DNA from: Salvia splendens
Taxonomy: Eukaryota; Streptophyta; Magnoliopsida; Lamiales; Lamiaceae
Assembly: GCF_004379255.2 (NCBI RefSeq)
Contig: NC_056048.1
Coordinates: 2,418,001 to 2,482,000 of the forward strand
Direction of reading: 5' to 3'
Length of the DNA: 64,000 nt
Shown in pieces: positions 25,007-35,186 of this stretch. Every line of letters begins with the position of its first letter. Position 1 is the stretch's first letter. Both the position numbers and the translations under genes were made by a program. The notes below the pieces were generated by a model, which saw nothing but the letters and a program-made list of their open reading frames with translations, searched no databases and was not told where the DNA came from.

Positions 25007-28000
25007 TTACTCAAACAGCTCCGGAAACTTCTCTCTCATCTTATCTTCTAATTCCCATGTTGCTTCTTCGACCCCATGATTCCTCCACCGTACTTTCACC
25101 GAAACAATTGACTTATTCCTCAATTCTTGCACCCTTCGATCCAAAATGGCCTCGGGCTTCTCCTCATAACTTAGATCGGGATTTAGGACCATCATCTCTT
25201 CTTGGTGAACTATGTGTGTGGGGTCAAACACGTACTTCCTCAATTGTGACACATGGAAGACGTTGTGCACATTTCCAAAGTTTGGTGGTAGGGCCAATCT
25301 GTATGCTACCGCGCCGACTCTATCCAAAATCTCGTACGGACCGATAAATCGGGGTCTCAGCTTTCCTTTCACACCAAAACGAGTTATTCCCTTAGAAGGG
25401 GAAACTTTCAGAAAGACCTTTTCTCCGACCTCGAATTGTAAATCGGTCCTTCGAACATCCGCATATGATTTCTGTCGATCCTGTGCCTCCTTGATCCTCC
25501 CACGGATTTGTCGGACAATCTCTATCATCTCTTCTACAGAGTCTGGTCCGAGAATTCTTCTCTCACCCACTTCATCCCAATAAAGTGGCGATCTACACTT
25601 CTTTCCATACAATGCCTCATATGGAGCCATCTTGATCGTCGCCTGGTAACTATTATTGTAAGCGAACTCAACCAAAGGCAACACTTCTTCCCAACCCCAA
25701 CCTCGATCTAGCACCACGGCTCGCAGCATATCCTCTAAGGCTTGAATCGTTCTCTCTGACTGCCCATCGGTTTGTGGGTGGAAGGCAGTACTAAAATTCA
25801 ATTTAGTCCCCAACTCGCGCTGCAGGCTCGTCCAAAACCTAGAAGTAAATTTGGCATCGCGATCGGATGTAATTGTCGCTGGTACTCCATGCAAGCGTAT
25901 AATCTCCCGCACATATATTTTAGCCAACTCGTTGGATCCATAAGTAGCACGAACCGGTACAAAATGAGCAGATTTGGTGAGACGATCTATAATCACCCAA
26001 ATCACAGTGTTTCCTCGCTGGGATTTTGGCAGTCCTATCACAAAGTCCATTGCAATATGTTCCCACTTCCATTCTGGAATCTCAAGGGGTTGCAATCTCC
26101 CATAGGGCCGTTGGTGTAGCGCCTTTACTTGTTGACATGCCAGGCATCTCTCCACAAATGCTGCAACATGCTTTTTCATACCGTTCCACCAAAATTGCCT
26201 CTTTATGTCTTGATACATCTTGGTACTTCCTGGGTGAGCAGCGTATGGGGTTTCATGTGCTTCTCTCATGATTTCGATCCTCAGGCCTTCATCCTTAGGC
26301 ACACACAACCTTCCCTTGTATGTGAGACCATTATCCGCTGCCTCACGAAAGTTTCCGGGTTCACCCGTCCTCACTTCTGAGCGAATCTTCTCTAGTAACG
26401 TATCTCGCCGTTGAGCTTCCACAATTCTGGCTCTTAAGTCGGGTTCCATCACCAACGTGGCTACTATTCCTTCCACAGTCTCGGGCATTCTCACTACTTC
26501 CAACCGCATCTTACTGAACTCTTGGATTAGACTCTCCTCGATAGTAAGAAAGATGGCCAGCTGTGATTGAGACTTCCTACTAAGAGCATCGGCCACTACG
26601 TTTGCTCTTCCCGGATGGTAATTTATACCACAATCGTAGTCCTTCACCAACTCGAGCCACCTACGTTGGCGCATGTTCAACTCCTTTTTCTCAAAGAAGT
26701 ACTTTAGACTCTTATGGTCCGTATATATCTCACAACGGACTCCATAGAGATGATGTCTCCAGATCTTCAGTGCATGTACCACGGCTGCCAGTTCTAAGTC
26801 ATGTGTCGGATAATTCAGCTCGTGGGGCTTCAATTGCCTCGATGCATATGCAATCACTTTCCCCTTCTGCATAAGTACACATCCAAGTCCCACCTTCGAC
26901 GCATCCGTGTACACCGCATAGTCAGTCCCTGACTCCGGTACAGCTAGAATTGGTGCGGTGGTCAATTTCTCCTTCAACAACTGAAAGCTCGCCTCACATT
27001 CTGGTGTCCAAATCATCTTGACTCCCTTTTTCAGTTGCTGTGTCATTGGCCTGGCTATCTTCGAGAATCCCTCAATGAATCTTCGATAATAGCCCGCCAG
27101 TCCTAAGAAGCTTCGAATTTCATTTTGTGTAGAAGGCGACTTCCATTCCTGCACCGCTTCCACCTTGGCCGGATCTACACGAATTCCATCTGAAGTTACT
27201 ACATGTCCAAGAAAATTCACTTCCTTGAGCCAAAACTCGCATTTACTGAACTTGGCATATAGTTTCTCGTCCCTTAGGGTTGCTAGGACGGTTCTCAAGT
27301 GCGCTTTGTGCTCCTCCACGTTCTTTGAGTAAACGAGCACATCATCGATGAAAACTAGGACAAACCGATCCAAATACGGTTGGAACACGCGGTTCATAAG
27401 GTCCATGAACACTGCCGGGGCGTTCGTCAGTCCAAAAGGCATCACAACGAACTCATAGTGACCATATCTTGTTCGAAAAGCCGTCTTGGGTACATCTTCT
27501 CGCCGAACCCTCAGCTGATGGTACCCAGACCTCAAGTCCATCTTAGAGAAGACTCCTGCCCCTCGAAGTTGGTCAAACAAGTCGTCTATCCTTGGTAGTG
27601 GATACTTGTTCTTCAGCGTCAGTTTGTTTAGCTCTCGATAGTCGATGCACATCATCATCGTTCCATCCTTCTTCTTCACAAACAACACTGGTGCTCCCCA
27701 TGGCGACACGCTAGGTCTAATGAATCCCAATTCCAGTAGCTCTTGTAGTTGCACCTTAAGCTCCTCCAACTCTTTTGGCGCCATCCTATAAGGTGCCTTG
27801 GATATTGGTGCCGATCCGGGCTCCAGATCGATCGTGAATTCTACTTGCCTGTCGGGTGGGGGTCCCGGCAATGCATCGGGGAAGACATCGGGATATTCAC
27901 TCACTATCGCCACATCTTCTATCTTCCTGTCTTTCTTCTCCTTCCCATTCAAATAAACAAGGTACGCTGGACATCCCTTCCTCATCATTGTAGTGGCTTG

Positions 28001-29482
28001 CAGCGCGGAGACAATGGACTTGCGTCGGTTCATTGAGATTCCGTAAAACCTCGTCGGCTCTTTTCCTGGGGTTTCAAACGAAATTTCCCTTTCTCTACAA
28101 TGAAGGGTAACGTGGTTCTCCGCTAACCAATCCATACCCAAGATTATGTCTACGCTACCCATCGTCATTACTTGTAAATTATGAGCCAACGAACTGAGTT
28201 CACCTATTCCAAAGTTCACACACGCACAAGATCGGGATATATCTATAGTCCCGCCTACCGGTGAGGTCACACTTATAGTGGGTTCGGTCTTAACAGTAGG
28301 TAATCCTAATGTATCCACACAAGAAGTTGATATAAAGGAATGCGATGCACCCGTATCAAACAAGACAACTATAGGCATGTTGAGAAGTGTGCCCATACCT
28401 GCCAAGTTTCCTTGCCCAAAGGTTTCTTTCCCGTTTGCCGGCTGTTTCCCCTTCAAGGCGTAGGCTCTTGCTTGCGACGGCAGTCCTTGGCAGCGTTGTT
28501 GCGGTTGAGGTGCAGGTAGTGCCTGGGATGGTGGACGGAAACCTAACTGGTTCTGTCTCGCCCCTGTCCCCATGTCCTTATTTGGGCAATTTCGGAAGTA
28601 ATGGCCACTTCCACCACAGCTGAAGCATCTGGGGTCTCGACACTCTCCGGTGTGGTACTTGAAGCATCTTCCACATTGAGGGTTCCTCGGCGGAAAGCTT
28701 GCCCTCGGGTGATAGGTATTCTGTCTCCCGCCATTGTAGGGTGGGTTCTTCATGTGTTGTGGCCTCTTGCCACCATACTGAGTGTGATCACCATCCCACC
28801 TCCTCTTCTCTTGATGACCTGACTGAGCTTGTAGGGGTGTCGCGTTTGTTGTCGCCACCACTTTTGGTTTAGGGAGTGCATCTTCCACGTCCAGTGCATA
28901 AGTCAAGATCTCCGAGTAGGAGAGTTCTCCTCGACAAGCCAATGCGGCCTTTATCTCATCCTTGAGCCCGGCCCGGAACTTCACCGCCCATTTCTCGTCG
29001 GTGTCCATCAACTCGGGCGCATATCGTGCCATCTGTGCGAGGGCTCGGTCGTACTCAGTTACAGTCATTCGGCATTGGCTCAGCGTGTGGAATTCTACCA
29101 CCTTGGCCCGTCTGTACGTCTTTGGGACATACTTGTTATCAATCTCCATTTTAAACTCCTCCCATGTTAACGCTTCCAAGCGTGCAGGATTCATAGTTCT
29201 TTGCCGAGTCTCCCACCAGTAATCGGCATCACCTGATAGTTGAAAGGTGGCGCAAGCAATGCGCTCCCTATCTGTGCACTCCATGACCCTGAAAATACGC
29301 TCGAGGCCGCGTATCCACTCTTCGGCTTTTGAGGGATCTCCCTGTCCATCGAATTTAGGGGGATTCTGCCTGGAGAACGTAACTATGAATCTTTCTTGCT
29401 GAGGCGGGGGTGGAGGTGGTGGTGGAGGTGGTGCCTCCACGTTGGGTCCTTGTCGTGGTTGGCGTACACGTCTTGGCGGCAT
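25007..29482 (-). CDS. Gypsy (Tekay chromovirus) Gag-Pol polyprotein
   Basis: A single uninterrupted 1491-residue frame. The order is a Pro-rich start and Gag capsid-like region (about 30-225), a CCHC zinc knuckle ([14 protein letters not shown], about 284-299), an aspartic protease with FDTGASHSF (about 373-382), a reverse transcriptase with [10 protein letters not shown] (about 709-718), an RNase H with [10 protein letters not shown] (about 857), an integrase with an HHCC zinc region (about 1080-1120) and DDE core (from about 1146, AMDFVIGLP), and a C-terminal chromodomain-like segment ([20 protein letters not shown]). The integrase-after-RNase-H order defines Ty3/gypsy. The chromodomain and ~2.6-kb LTRs point to the Tekay/Del lineage. 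No frameshift or stop is seen, so the insertion is young. Confidence 0.93.
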   Translation of the reverse strand: MPPRRVRQPRQGPNVEAPPPPPPPPPPQQERFIVTFSRQNPPKFDGQGDPSKAEEWIRGLERIFRVMECTDRERIACATFQLSGDADYWWETRQRTMNPARLEALTWEEFKMEIDNKYVPKTYRRAKVVEFHTLSQCRMTVTEYDRALAQMARYAPELMDTDEKWAVKFRAGLKDEIKAALACRGELSYSEILTYALDVEDALPKPKVVATTNATPLQAQSGHQEKRRWDGDHTQYGGKRPQHMKNPPYNGGRQNTYHPRASFPPRNPQCGRCFKYHTGECRDPRCFSCGGSGHYFRNCPNKDMGTGARQNQLGFRPPSQALPAPQPQQRCQGLPSQARAYALKGKQPANGKETFGQGNLAGMGTLLNMPIVVLFDTGASHSFISTSCVDTLGLPTVKTEPTISVTSPVGGTIDISRSCACVNFGIGELSSLAHNLQVMTMGSVDIILGMDWLAENHVTLHCREREISFETPGKEPTRFYGISMNRRKSIVSALQATTMMRKGCPAYLVYLNGKEKKDRKIEDVAIVSEYPDVFPDALPGPPPDRQVEFTIDLEPGSAPISKAPYRMAPKELEELKVQLQELLELGFIRPSVSPWGAPVLFVKKKDGTMMMCIDYRELNKLTLKNKYPLPRIDDLFDQLRGAGVFSKMDLRSGYHQLRVRREDVPKTAFRTRYGHYEFVVMPFGLTNAPAVFMDLMNRVFQPYLDRFVLVFIDDVLVYSKNVEEHKAHLRTVLATLRDEKLYAKFSKCEFWLKEVNFLGHVVTSDGIRVDPAKVEAVQEWKSPSTQNEIRSFLGLAGYYRRFIEGFSKIARPMTQQLKKGVKMIWTPECEASFQLLKEKLTTAPILAVPESGTDYAVYTDASKVGLGCVLMQKGKVIAYASRQLKPHELNYPTHDLELAAVVHALKIWRHHLYGVRCEIYTDHKSLKYFFEKKELNMRQRRWLELVKDYDCGINYHPGRANVVADALSRKSQSQLAIFLTIEESLIQEFSKMRLEVVRMPETVEGIVATLVMEPDLRARIVEAQRRDTLLEKIRSEVRTGEPGNFREAADNGLTYKGRLCVPKDEGLRIEIMREAHETPYAAHPGSTKMYQDIKRQFWWNGMKKHVAAFVERCLACQQVKALHQRPYGRLQPLEIPEWKWEHIAMDFVIGLPKSQRGNTVIWVIIDRLTKSAHFVPVRATYGSNELAKIYVREIIRLHGVPATITSDRDAKFTSRFWTSLQRELGTKLNFSTAFHPQTDGQSERTIQALEDMLRAVVLDRGWGWEEVLPLVEFAYNNSYQATIKMAPYEALYGKKCRSPLYWDEVGERRILGPDSVEEMIEIVRQIRGRIKEAQDRQKSYADVRRTDLQFEVGEKVFLKVSPSKGITRFGVKGKLRPRFIGPYEILDRVGAVAYRLALPPNFGNVHNVFHVSQLRKYVFDPTHIVHQEEMMVLNPDLSYEEKPEAILDRRVQELRNKSIVSVKVRWRNHGVEEATWELEDKMREKFPELFE

Positions 29483-29691
29483 TCTGATTCAATATCCAAA
29501 AAGTGTTACTACAATTCTCATCCAAACTTACCACTTTCTCAAAATTTTCTCATAATCTTCATGTAGTAAGATGCAACACATAGGATATATATCAAAATCA
29601 AATTCTCATTAAAAGAAAGGAGGTCAAACGTTGTTTCCCAAGAGCAGATCGTACTAAAAACAAAACTAAAAAGACATCAACTATTCTATTT

Positions 29692-30225
29692 CTAGACTAC
29701 GACTCGATCATCCTCATCCATAGGCCCTTCCTCCGGGTCTTCGTCATCGTCCTCCTCGGGGTTCCCTTGCGGAGCCTCCTCGGGTTTCTCCTCATAGTCA
29801 TCTTCAAACCCTTGCTCATCCTCGTACATACTCACGTACTTGTCCTGATACACGATCCTCTCTTGCACATCCTGTGGGGGCTGCTCCTCGCGAGAGTCTA
29901 CCAGTGCACAATACACGGCCTTCCGAAAGCCAGCCATGTCGCCCACCATGTCATCGGTAACGGGCTCATGCCACGTGTACCTCCTCGCCGTTCTTTCAGC
30001 CCACTCCTTCCAGCTGTCAGGGAGCAATTCTATTAGCTTCTCAATGCCGTCATGCTCTGTCACTCCGAACTCCTGAGCTGCCCTCCAGAGGGTATCGAAG
30101 TGCGCTACGAACTCAATCAACGGTATGTGATCCTTCTTCCGGTACACTCTATACTCCCTGAGCACCCTCTGTGCCCTAAGTCTATCACGATCACTCCGTC
30201 GCGGGGTTCGGAACATACGCGCCAT
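29692..30225 (-). CDS. Accessory gag-like ORF in the gypsy leader
   Basis: This 177-residue ORF lies between the primer-binding site and gag-pol, on the same strand. The N-terminus is basic (MARMFRTPRRSDRDRLRAQR). The middle (FVAHFDTLWRAAQEFGV, then IEKLIELLPDSWKEWAE) resembles the helical pattern of retrotransposon Gag. The C-terminal third is strongly acidic. It ends about 210 bases before the gag-pol start. I do not recognise it as a described protein. It may be a split-off extra Gag-like protein or a leader product. The regular codon pattern and absence of stops favour a real ORF. Confidence 0.55.
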   Translation of the reverse strand: MARMFRTPRRSDRDRLRAQRVLREYRVYRKKDHIPLIEFVAHFDTLWRAAQEFGVTEHDGIEKLIELLPDSWKEWAERTARRYTWHEPVTDDMVGDMAGFRKAVYCALVDSREEQPPQDVQERIVYQDKYVSMYEDEQGFEDDYEEKPEEAPQGNPEEDDDEDPEEGPMDEDDRVVV

Positions 30226-30784
30226 CTATAGAAAAACAGAAACAATCGCCTCGCATATAAAAACAGGGTGCATAACCGAAGAAGAGAGAGATATGTGTAT
30301 GCAGACGTATCGCTGTTCTAATTCCAAGCCCGCTGGTGTTCAAAGGCCATAAGTCCTTATCTACTATAGGTCCAAGAAGCACTAGTGAAACCTCTCACGT
30401 CTAAGTTCAATCATTCAAAAGGCCAACACATTCACACGTAAAAGCTCACATCAACATTCACGTCATCATAGCATCACACATCAGCCACATGCTTTCATAT
30501 AAATTCAACACACAGTAACAGTTCATAACTCTCCTAATTTCCAACTTTTCACATCACTTTGTACCCTTCCACATGCATCAATATTTACTTAAACTTTCCA
30601 AAAATCATTTTCAAAACCCAAAATCACAATTTCCTCCACTTCCATATACTTTCAAAAAATTCAAAATTTTCATTACCTCATTTCAGGTTGAGTGCGATGA
30701 GTCGGATGTTGAGCCAATGACACTTTTGAAAACTTACTCAAAACAGAAAAAGACTCTTGGATCCAGAGCAGAAAGAAAACCTAG

Positions 30785-30796
30785 GCTCTGATACCA
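30785..30796 (-). other. Primer-binding site, initiator Met tRNA type
   Basis: The minus strand reads TGGTATCAGAGC three bases (GAG) after the LTR end GGCGTGACA. This is the standard plant iMet PBS and fixes the element's orientation. Confidence 0.9.
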
Positions 30797-30799
30797 CTC

Positions 30800-33395
30800 T
30801 GTCACGCCCGCATTTCCTAAGGATAGGAAGTACGGTGGACCGCGACTAGGGGAGGAATAAAGAAGCGGGGAAGAAAGGGGAGAACAAGAATGCTTGACCC
30901 GAAAACGTTTAATTAGAGGAAGTTCACTTCAAAACAATGTACTGTAGCGACATTTCTAAAGTTAAAGTAAACAGAGTTTAAATGAAAACATTGTATCGGA
31001 TTACAAAGCAGCGGAACAGACCAAGAGATAGATAATGCCGGGTATGACGACACGACACCATCCAAAAGGCAAAGTAAAAACACAATTTTGACTTTAATTG
31101 CTCAACATCCGTCATCCCCATCGTCGCTCAACCTGCACATTAAGAAAACAACATGCAGGGCTGAGTACTTATTGCACTCAGTGGACACACGCCAAAATCA
31201 TAGTTTGTCATGCCATATCAGTGTAACCTTGGGGTTTTAAGTGTAAGAAAATAACCCAAGTACACTAAAACATATTTCATAAATTCGACTGCGCAGTCAT
31301 TTTCAGATATTGCCACCCTTATTCCCACCATCATACACTATCTGATCCAAAGGGTGACAAGGGGCGTGGCCACACCCCAGGTCAACTAGACCGGCCAACT
31401 TGCTCTCAGATGGCTCCCGGTCTCGTGTACACTAGCCTGAGGGTTCGCAGCCCAACAGACCCGAATTCGATTAAACATATGTGGTAAACCACTTCAGATA
31501 GGTTTCAAAACAAAACAGTTGGCAAGACAAACAGTTCATCTCCATAAACATTTCCGGAACAGCGTCCGTATTAAAGATAACCCACAAAATAGTAGGGTAG
31601 AAAAGCCCACCTCAATTGCTTAGCTTTTAAATAGTTCCCTTCTTCAACCACAATTTCCTCGTAAAAGATCACCCTTTTGAAAGATAAATAAATATCATAA
31701 TTAGAGTCAGGAAAGACGAGGTTTAAACGACAATGCATGATTCCTACGTGGATGACTTCAACATCTAGCACGTTACACGTACACACACTTAACAACATCT
31801 TATAAGCCAATCACACAAAATCACACGTCCGGAACACACCACGCACGCACCCGACACGCATACAACGTACTCAAGACGCGCACACGACACACACGCAACA
31901 CTCATACTCCCGGCATACCCTCACTGTGCAAACGGCTCACTTGGCTCGGAAAAGGTTCGGAAAAAGGATCGGCGTCTCGGCCTGGCTCGGTGTCTCGGCC
32001 GCCTGGCTCGGCACCTCGGCCGGCTGTCTCGCCGCCTGGCTCGGTGTCTCGGCCGACCGTCTCGGCTGCCTGGCTCGGCACCTCGGCCGACTGTCTCGGC
32101 CGCCTGGCTCGGCACCTCGGCCGACCGTCTCGGCCGCCTGGCTCGGCACCTCGGCCGACCGTCTCGGCCGCCTGGCTCGGCACTGGCTCGGCGTCTGTCT
32201 CGGCATCTGGCTCGGCACCTGGCGCGGCACCTGTCTCGGCACTGGCTCGGCACCTGGCCCGATCAAGTGTACACCCGTTTTCCCCCAACCCACGATTCTC
32301 AAACCTTATACGACATTCCCACCATACATTCTACATCCCAAAACACACCCAAACCCATGGGATCAACCCTTCAAAACTCTCCACAACACTGCCCTAGGCC
32401 GAACCCCAAAGCTCTCAGCCAACACACACAAACCACCCGAACCAAACGCTGTTTTCCCCGAGCCATCCCCTGGCCAAACACATCCACATACCTCACACTA
32501 TCGAAGCACCCAGAATCACCCCCATTGCACACAAATACATCCCCCAAAAACATACATCCATCAGAAAAGCGCAGTTCACTTACAAAAATCATTATAAAAT
32601 CATCCGACATCCAATGAAGCTGAAATTTACACACCACACAGAAGACACACCAAAGTTTAAACAGTTAAAATTTCGTACTAAAAGGAGATCGTTTGCTCAG
32701 TCAAAAAGGGGTCGGAACCCACTGTCAGTCACCACCGAAGACATACCCCACACAAACACATAACCACAAAGCCTATTCAGCATCTAAAACATTCAAAACG
32801 TCCTAAATGCATGTGTTTTCGAAATTATCATGAGTTAGGGTCTTGGGTTACCTTTCCCGGATAGTTCAAACGTAGTTCAAACGCTTTACTTCCTCTTCCG
32901 ACTCCGATTCACAACGAGAGAGAGTAACACCTTGAAGAATCCAAGATTCGATGAGAGGGAGTGAAAGGAAAAAGGTGAGAACCGAGGGGGAGAAAGAGAG
33001 AAGCCTTACCGGTGAGAGAACAACTTCGAGAGAGAGAGAAATGAGCGACGGTGAGAGGGAAAGGTTGAGAGAGAGTAGATAGTTTTTTTTTTTCTATTTT
33101 GGATCGGTTGTGAGGAGTGGGGAGAGGTTGAGAAATTAGTGGGAGAGGGGGAGGGGTTTTCGAAAAAGAGAGAGGGAGAGGGAGAGAAAACAATTAGTTA
33201 ATTAGGATGTTTAATTCATTGATTAATTAATTATCCCAACTAACAAATGCTTAGGTAAAAACATATCCACAAAAAAAAAAAAATAAACAAATAAGATTTA
33301 CCAACCATATCTTAAACAAGATATTCACAAAAATTCAAACCTTACTTAAAAGAATAAAATTCTATATATATATATTTTTTTTTTCGGATATTACA
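30800..33395 (-). mobile_element. 5' LTR of the gypsy element
   Basis: The 2596-bp LTR, TG...CA on the minus strand, is nearly identical to the solo LTR at 21550-24122. The differences I notice are a few substitutions, homopolymer and TA-run lengths, and rearranged units in the minisatellite. ATTGG follows at 33396. Confidence 0.9.
31940..32262. repeat. GC-rich minisatellite inside the LTR (right copy)
   Basis: It uses the same units as 22690-22985, but at least one unit is replaced (CTCGGTGTCTCGGCCGACCG) and an additional CTGTCTCGGCACTGGCTCGG unit sits near its right end. Repeat-unit shuffling accounts for most of the LTR length difference. Confidence 0.8.
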
Positions 33396-34338
33396 ATTGG
33401 TCCCTAGTCTATCAATAGAGTGAACGAAAAATGTCAATTAGGATATTTATGTCAATTTACAACAAAGTAGTTATAACTAAATTTTAAAACATATCTCTAA
33501 TTAAAGCTAATTTTATAAGGATTCAACGAGATCCTACATGCATATGTTTCTATGTCAAAATTTGATTTTTTTTTTAGTTTTCGTATTTTTGAAGACGGGT
33601 TTATATCAATACAACTTACATAATATGTCAATATAATGCTTGTAAAATGTCAATATGAAATTGTGTTGACATTCTCATGGTTTCATGATGATGTATTTCA
33701 TACATTATATTAACATTGTGTTTCTAAACCTTAAATTTGATAGTTGTTATTATCTTTTTAATATTAAAAAATGAAAAATGAAATTACATATTGCAAATTA
33801 TAGATCACAAGATTTCTAAAATCCTACTCCCTCCGTTCCATAGTAGTAGAGTCATTTTGCCATTTTGGTACGTTCCATAGTAGTTGAGTCATTTCCCTTT
33901 TTAGTAAAAGTTAACACATTTCTTCTCACTTACTTTACTCTCTCTTACTTTATTCTCTCTTCATCTCTCTACTTTCTTAATCTCCGTGCCGAAAAGAAAT
34001 GCCCCCACTACAATGGAACGGAGGGAGTATGACCTTAAATTAGTTGTAATTGACAATTAAATGATGAGTTAGCAATTGATCACATTCACGTGATCCATAT
34101 ATATTTAATTTTAATCATACTCTATCTAACTAGTCAAGTGGGATTTGTCGTTAAATCTATGCATAATTATTTTTAATTGACTCATATTCCCTTTCTACTT
34201 ACTCCCACTCAACTCTAATTACTTTTTTTCTTATTTAAATTCCTATTGTTTTGTTACGGTGGCTTTGGAGATACGAATCCAAATATTAATTGGTGACACG
34301 TCATAATGAGACGAAATGTAAGATTGCGAAAATATATA
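33396..34338. repeat. Flank copy X2 (direct duplicate of 24123-24860)
   Basis: It starts with the ATTGG target duplication and runs colinear with X1, interrupted only by the MITE at 33827-34027. Beyond 34338 it continues into unique sequence, so this is the original flank and X1 is the duplicate that ends at a junction. Confidence 0.85.
33827..34027. mobile_element. Stowaway-like MITE with empty site in X1
   Basis: The 201-bp element starts CTCCCTCCGTTCCATAGTAG and ends TGGAACGGAGGGAG, flanked by TA (33825-33826, 34028-34029). The duplicate at 24544-24560 reads AAAATCCTATGACC with a single TA, which is the uninterrupted target. Confidence 0.9.
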
Positions 34339-34977
34339 TACTCTTTAGGTTGCTTTTTGACTCAATATTTTATTAAAACTTATATGAAACCCATTTATTG
34401 AAGACAGAAAAAACAATCTGGACTCAATATATTGGAAATTAAAATGCTCCCTCCGCCAAGAATAATTATCTCATATTCCTTTTATTTTTAAATCTTTCCG
34501 TAACCATTGTCTCATATTCCTATTATTGCCTCTTTTCCGCCTTAATAGTCATATATTTATATTCTTTTTTAGGATGCTCCACATTAATATAGTCATTTTT
34601 ACTTTAAGCAAAAAAATAATATATTTTATCTATTATATTTTATTCTCTATTCACTTATACTTTATTTTGTCGTTCATTTTATTATCTCATCCTTAATATA
34701 TTAAAGTATAAACATTTCTTTTTTAATCTTTGTACTGAAAAGAAATGTTTCTATTAATAATGAAGAAAGAAAATACCATTTTTGTAGATAGATTTTATAT
34801 TTGACTAACTCATCTTAATTACATTTCAATAACTTTATTCAGCTAATTTTCTTTACATTTTTTAAACTCAAGCCCAGTTAAAGTAATGCTACAATTAAAT
34901 AAGTTGAGTGACTGGGCCTTAGTCTAACAACAAAGGCCTAGCCCACATAATTACATAACATAAATCTATAAGACTAG
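34339..34977. repeat. Spacer with a diverged copy of 20.7-21.0 kb and MITE remains
   Basis: The first ~100 bases, like the end of X2, match 20880-21010. A degraded MITE starts at about 34445 (GCTCCCTCCGCCAAGAATAA). There is no gene. Confidence 0.5.
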
Positions 34978-35085
<108 letters not shown>

Positions 35086-35186
35086 GTACAATTATTGATA
35101 ATGTGAAAATAAAGTCAAGGAGGAAGATTGGATGGCTAACCCATTATTGAAAGAAACAGCAAAGCTTAATTATAATTAAAAAAAGG

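Larger units (their letters stand above)
24861..33395 (-). mobile_element. Ty3/gypsy Tekay-type chromovirus with truncated 3' LTR
   Basis: In minus orientation the order is 5' LTR (33395-30800), iMet primer-binding site (30796-30785), an accessory ORF (30225-29692), gag-pol (29482-25007), polypurine tract (24975-24963) and then only the first ~102 bp of the 3' LTR (24962-24861). The 3' LTR is broken off where flank copy X1 begins. The 5' LTR has ATTGG outside it at 33396-33400. The coding part looks intact, but without a complete 3' LTR a normal replication cycle is unlikely. Confidence 0.88.
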
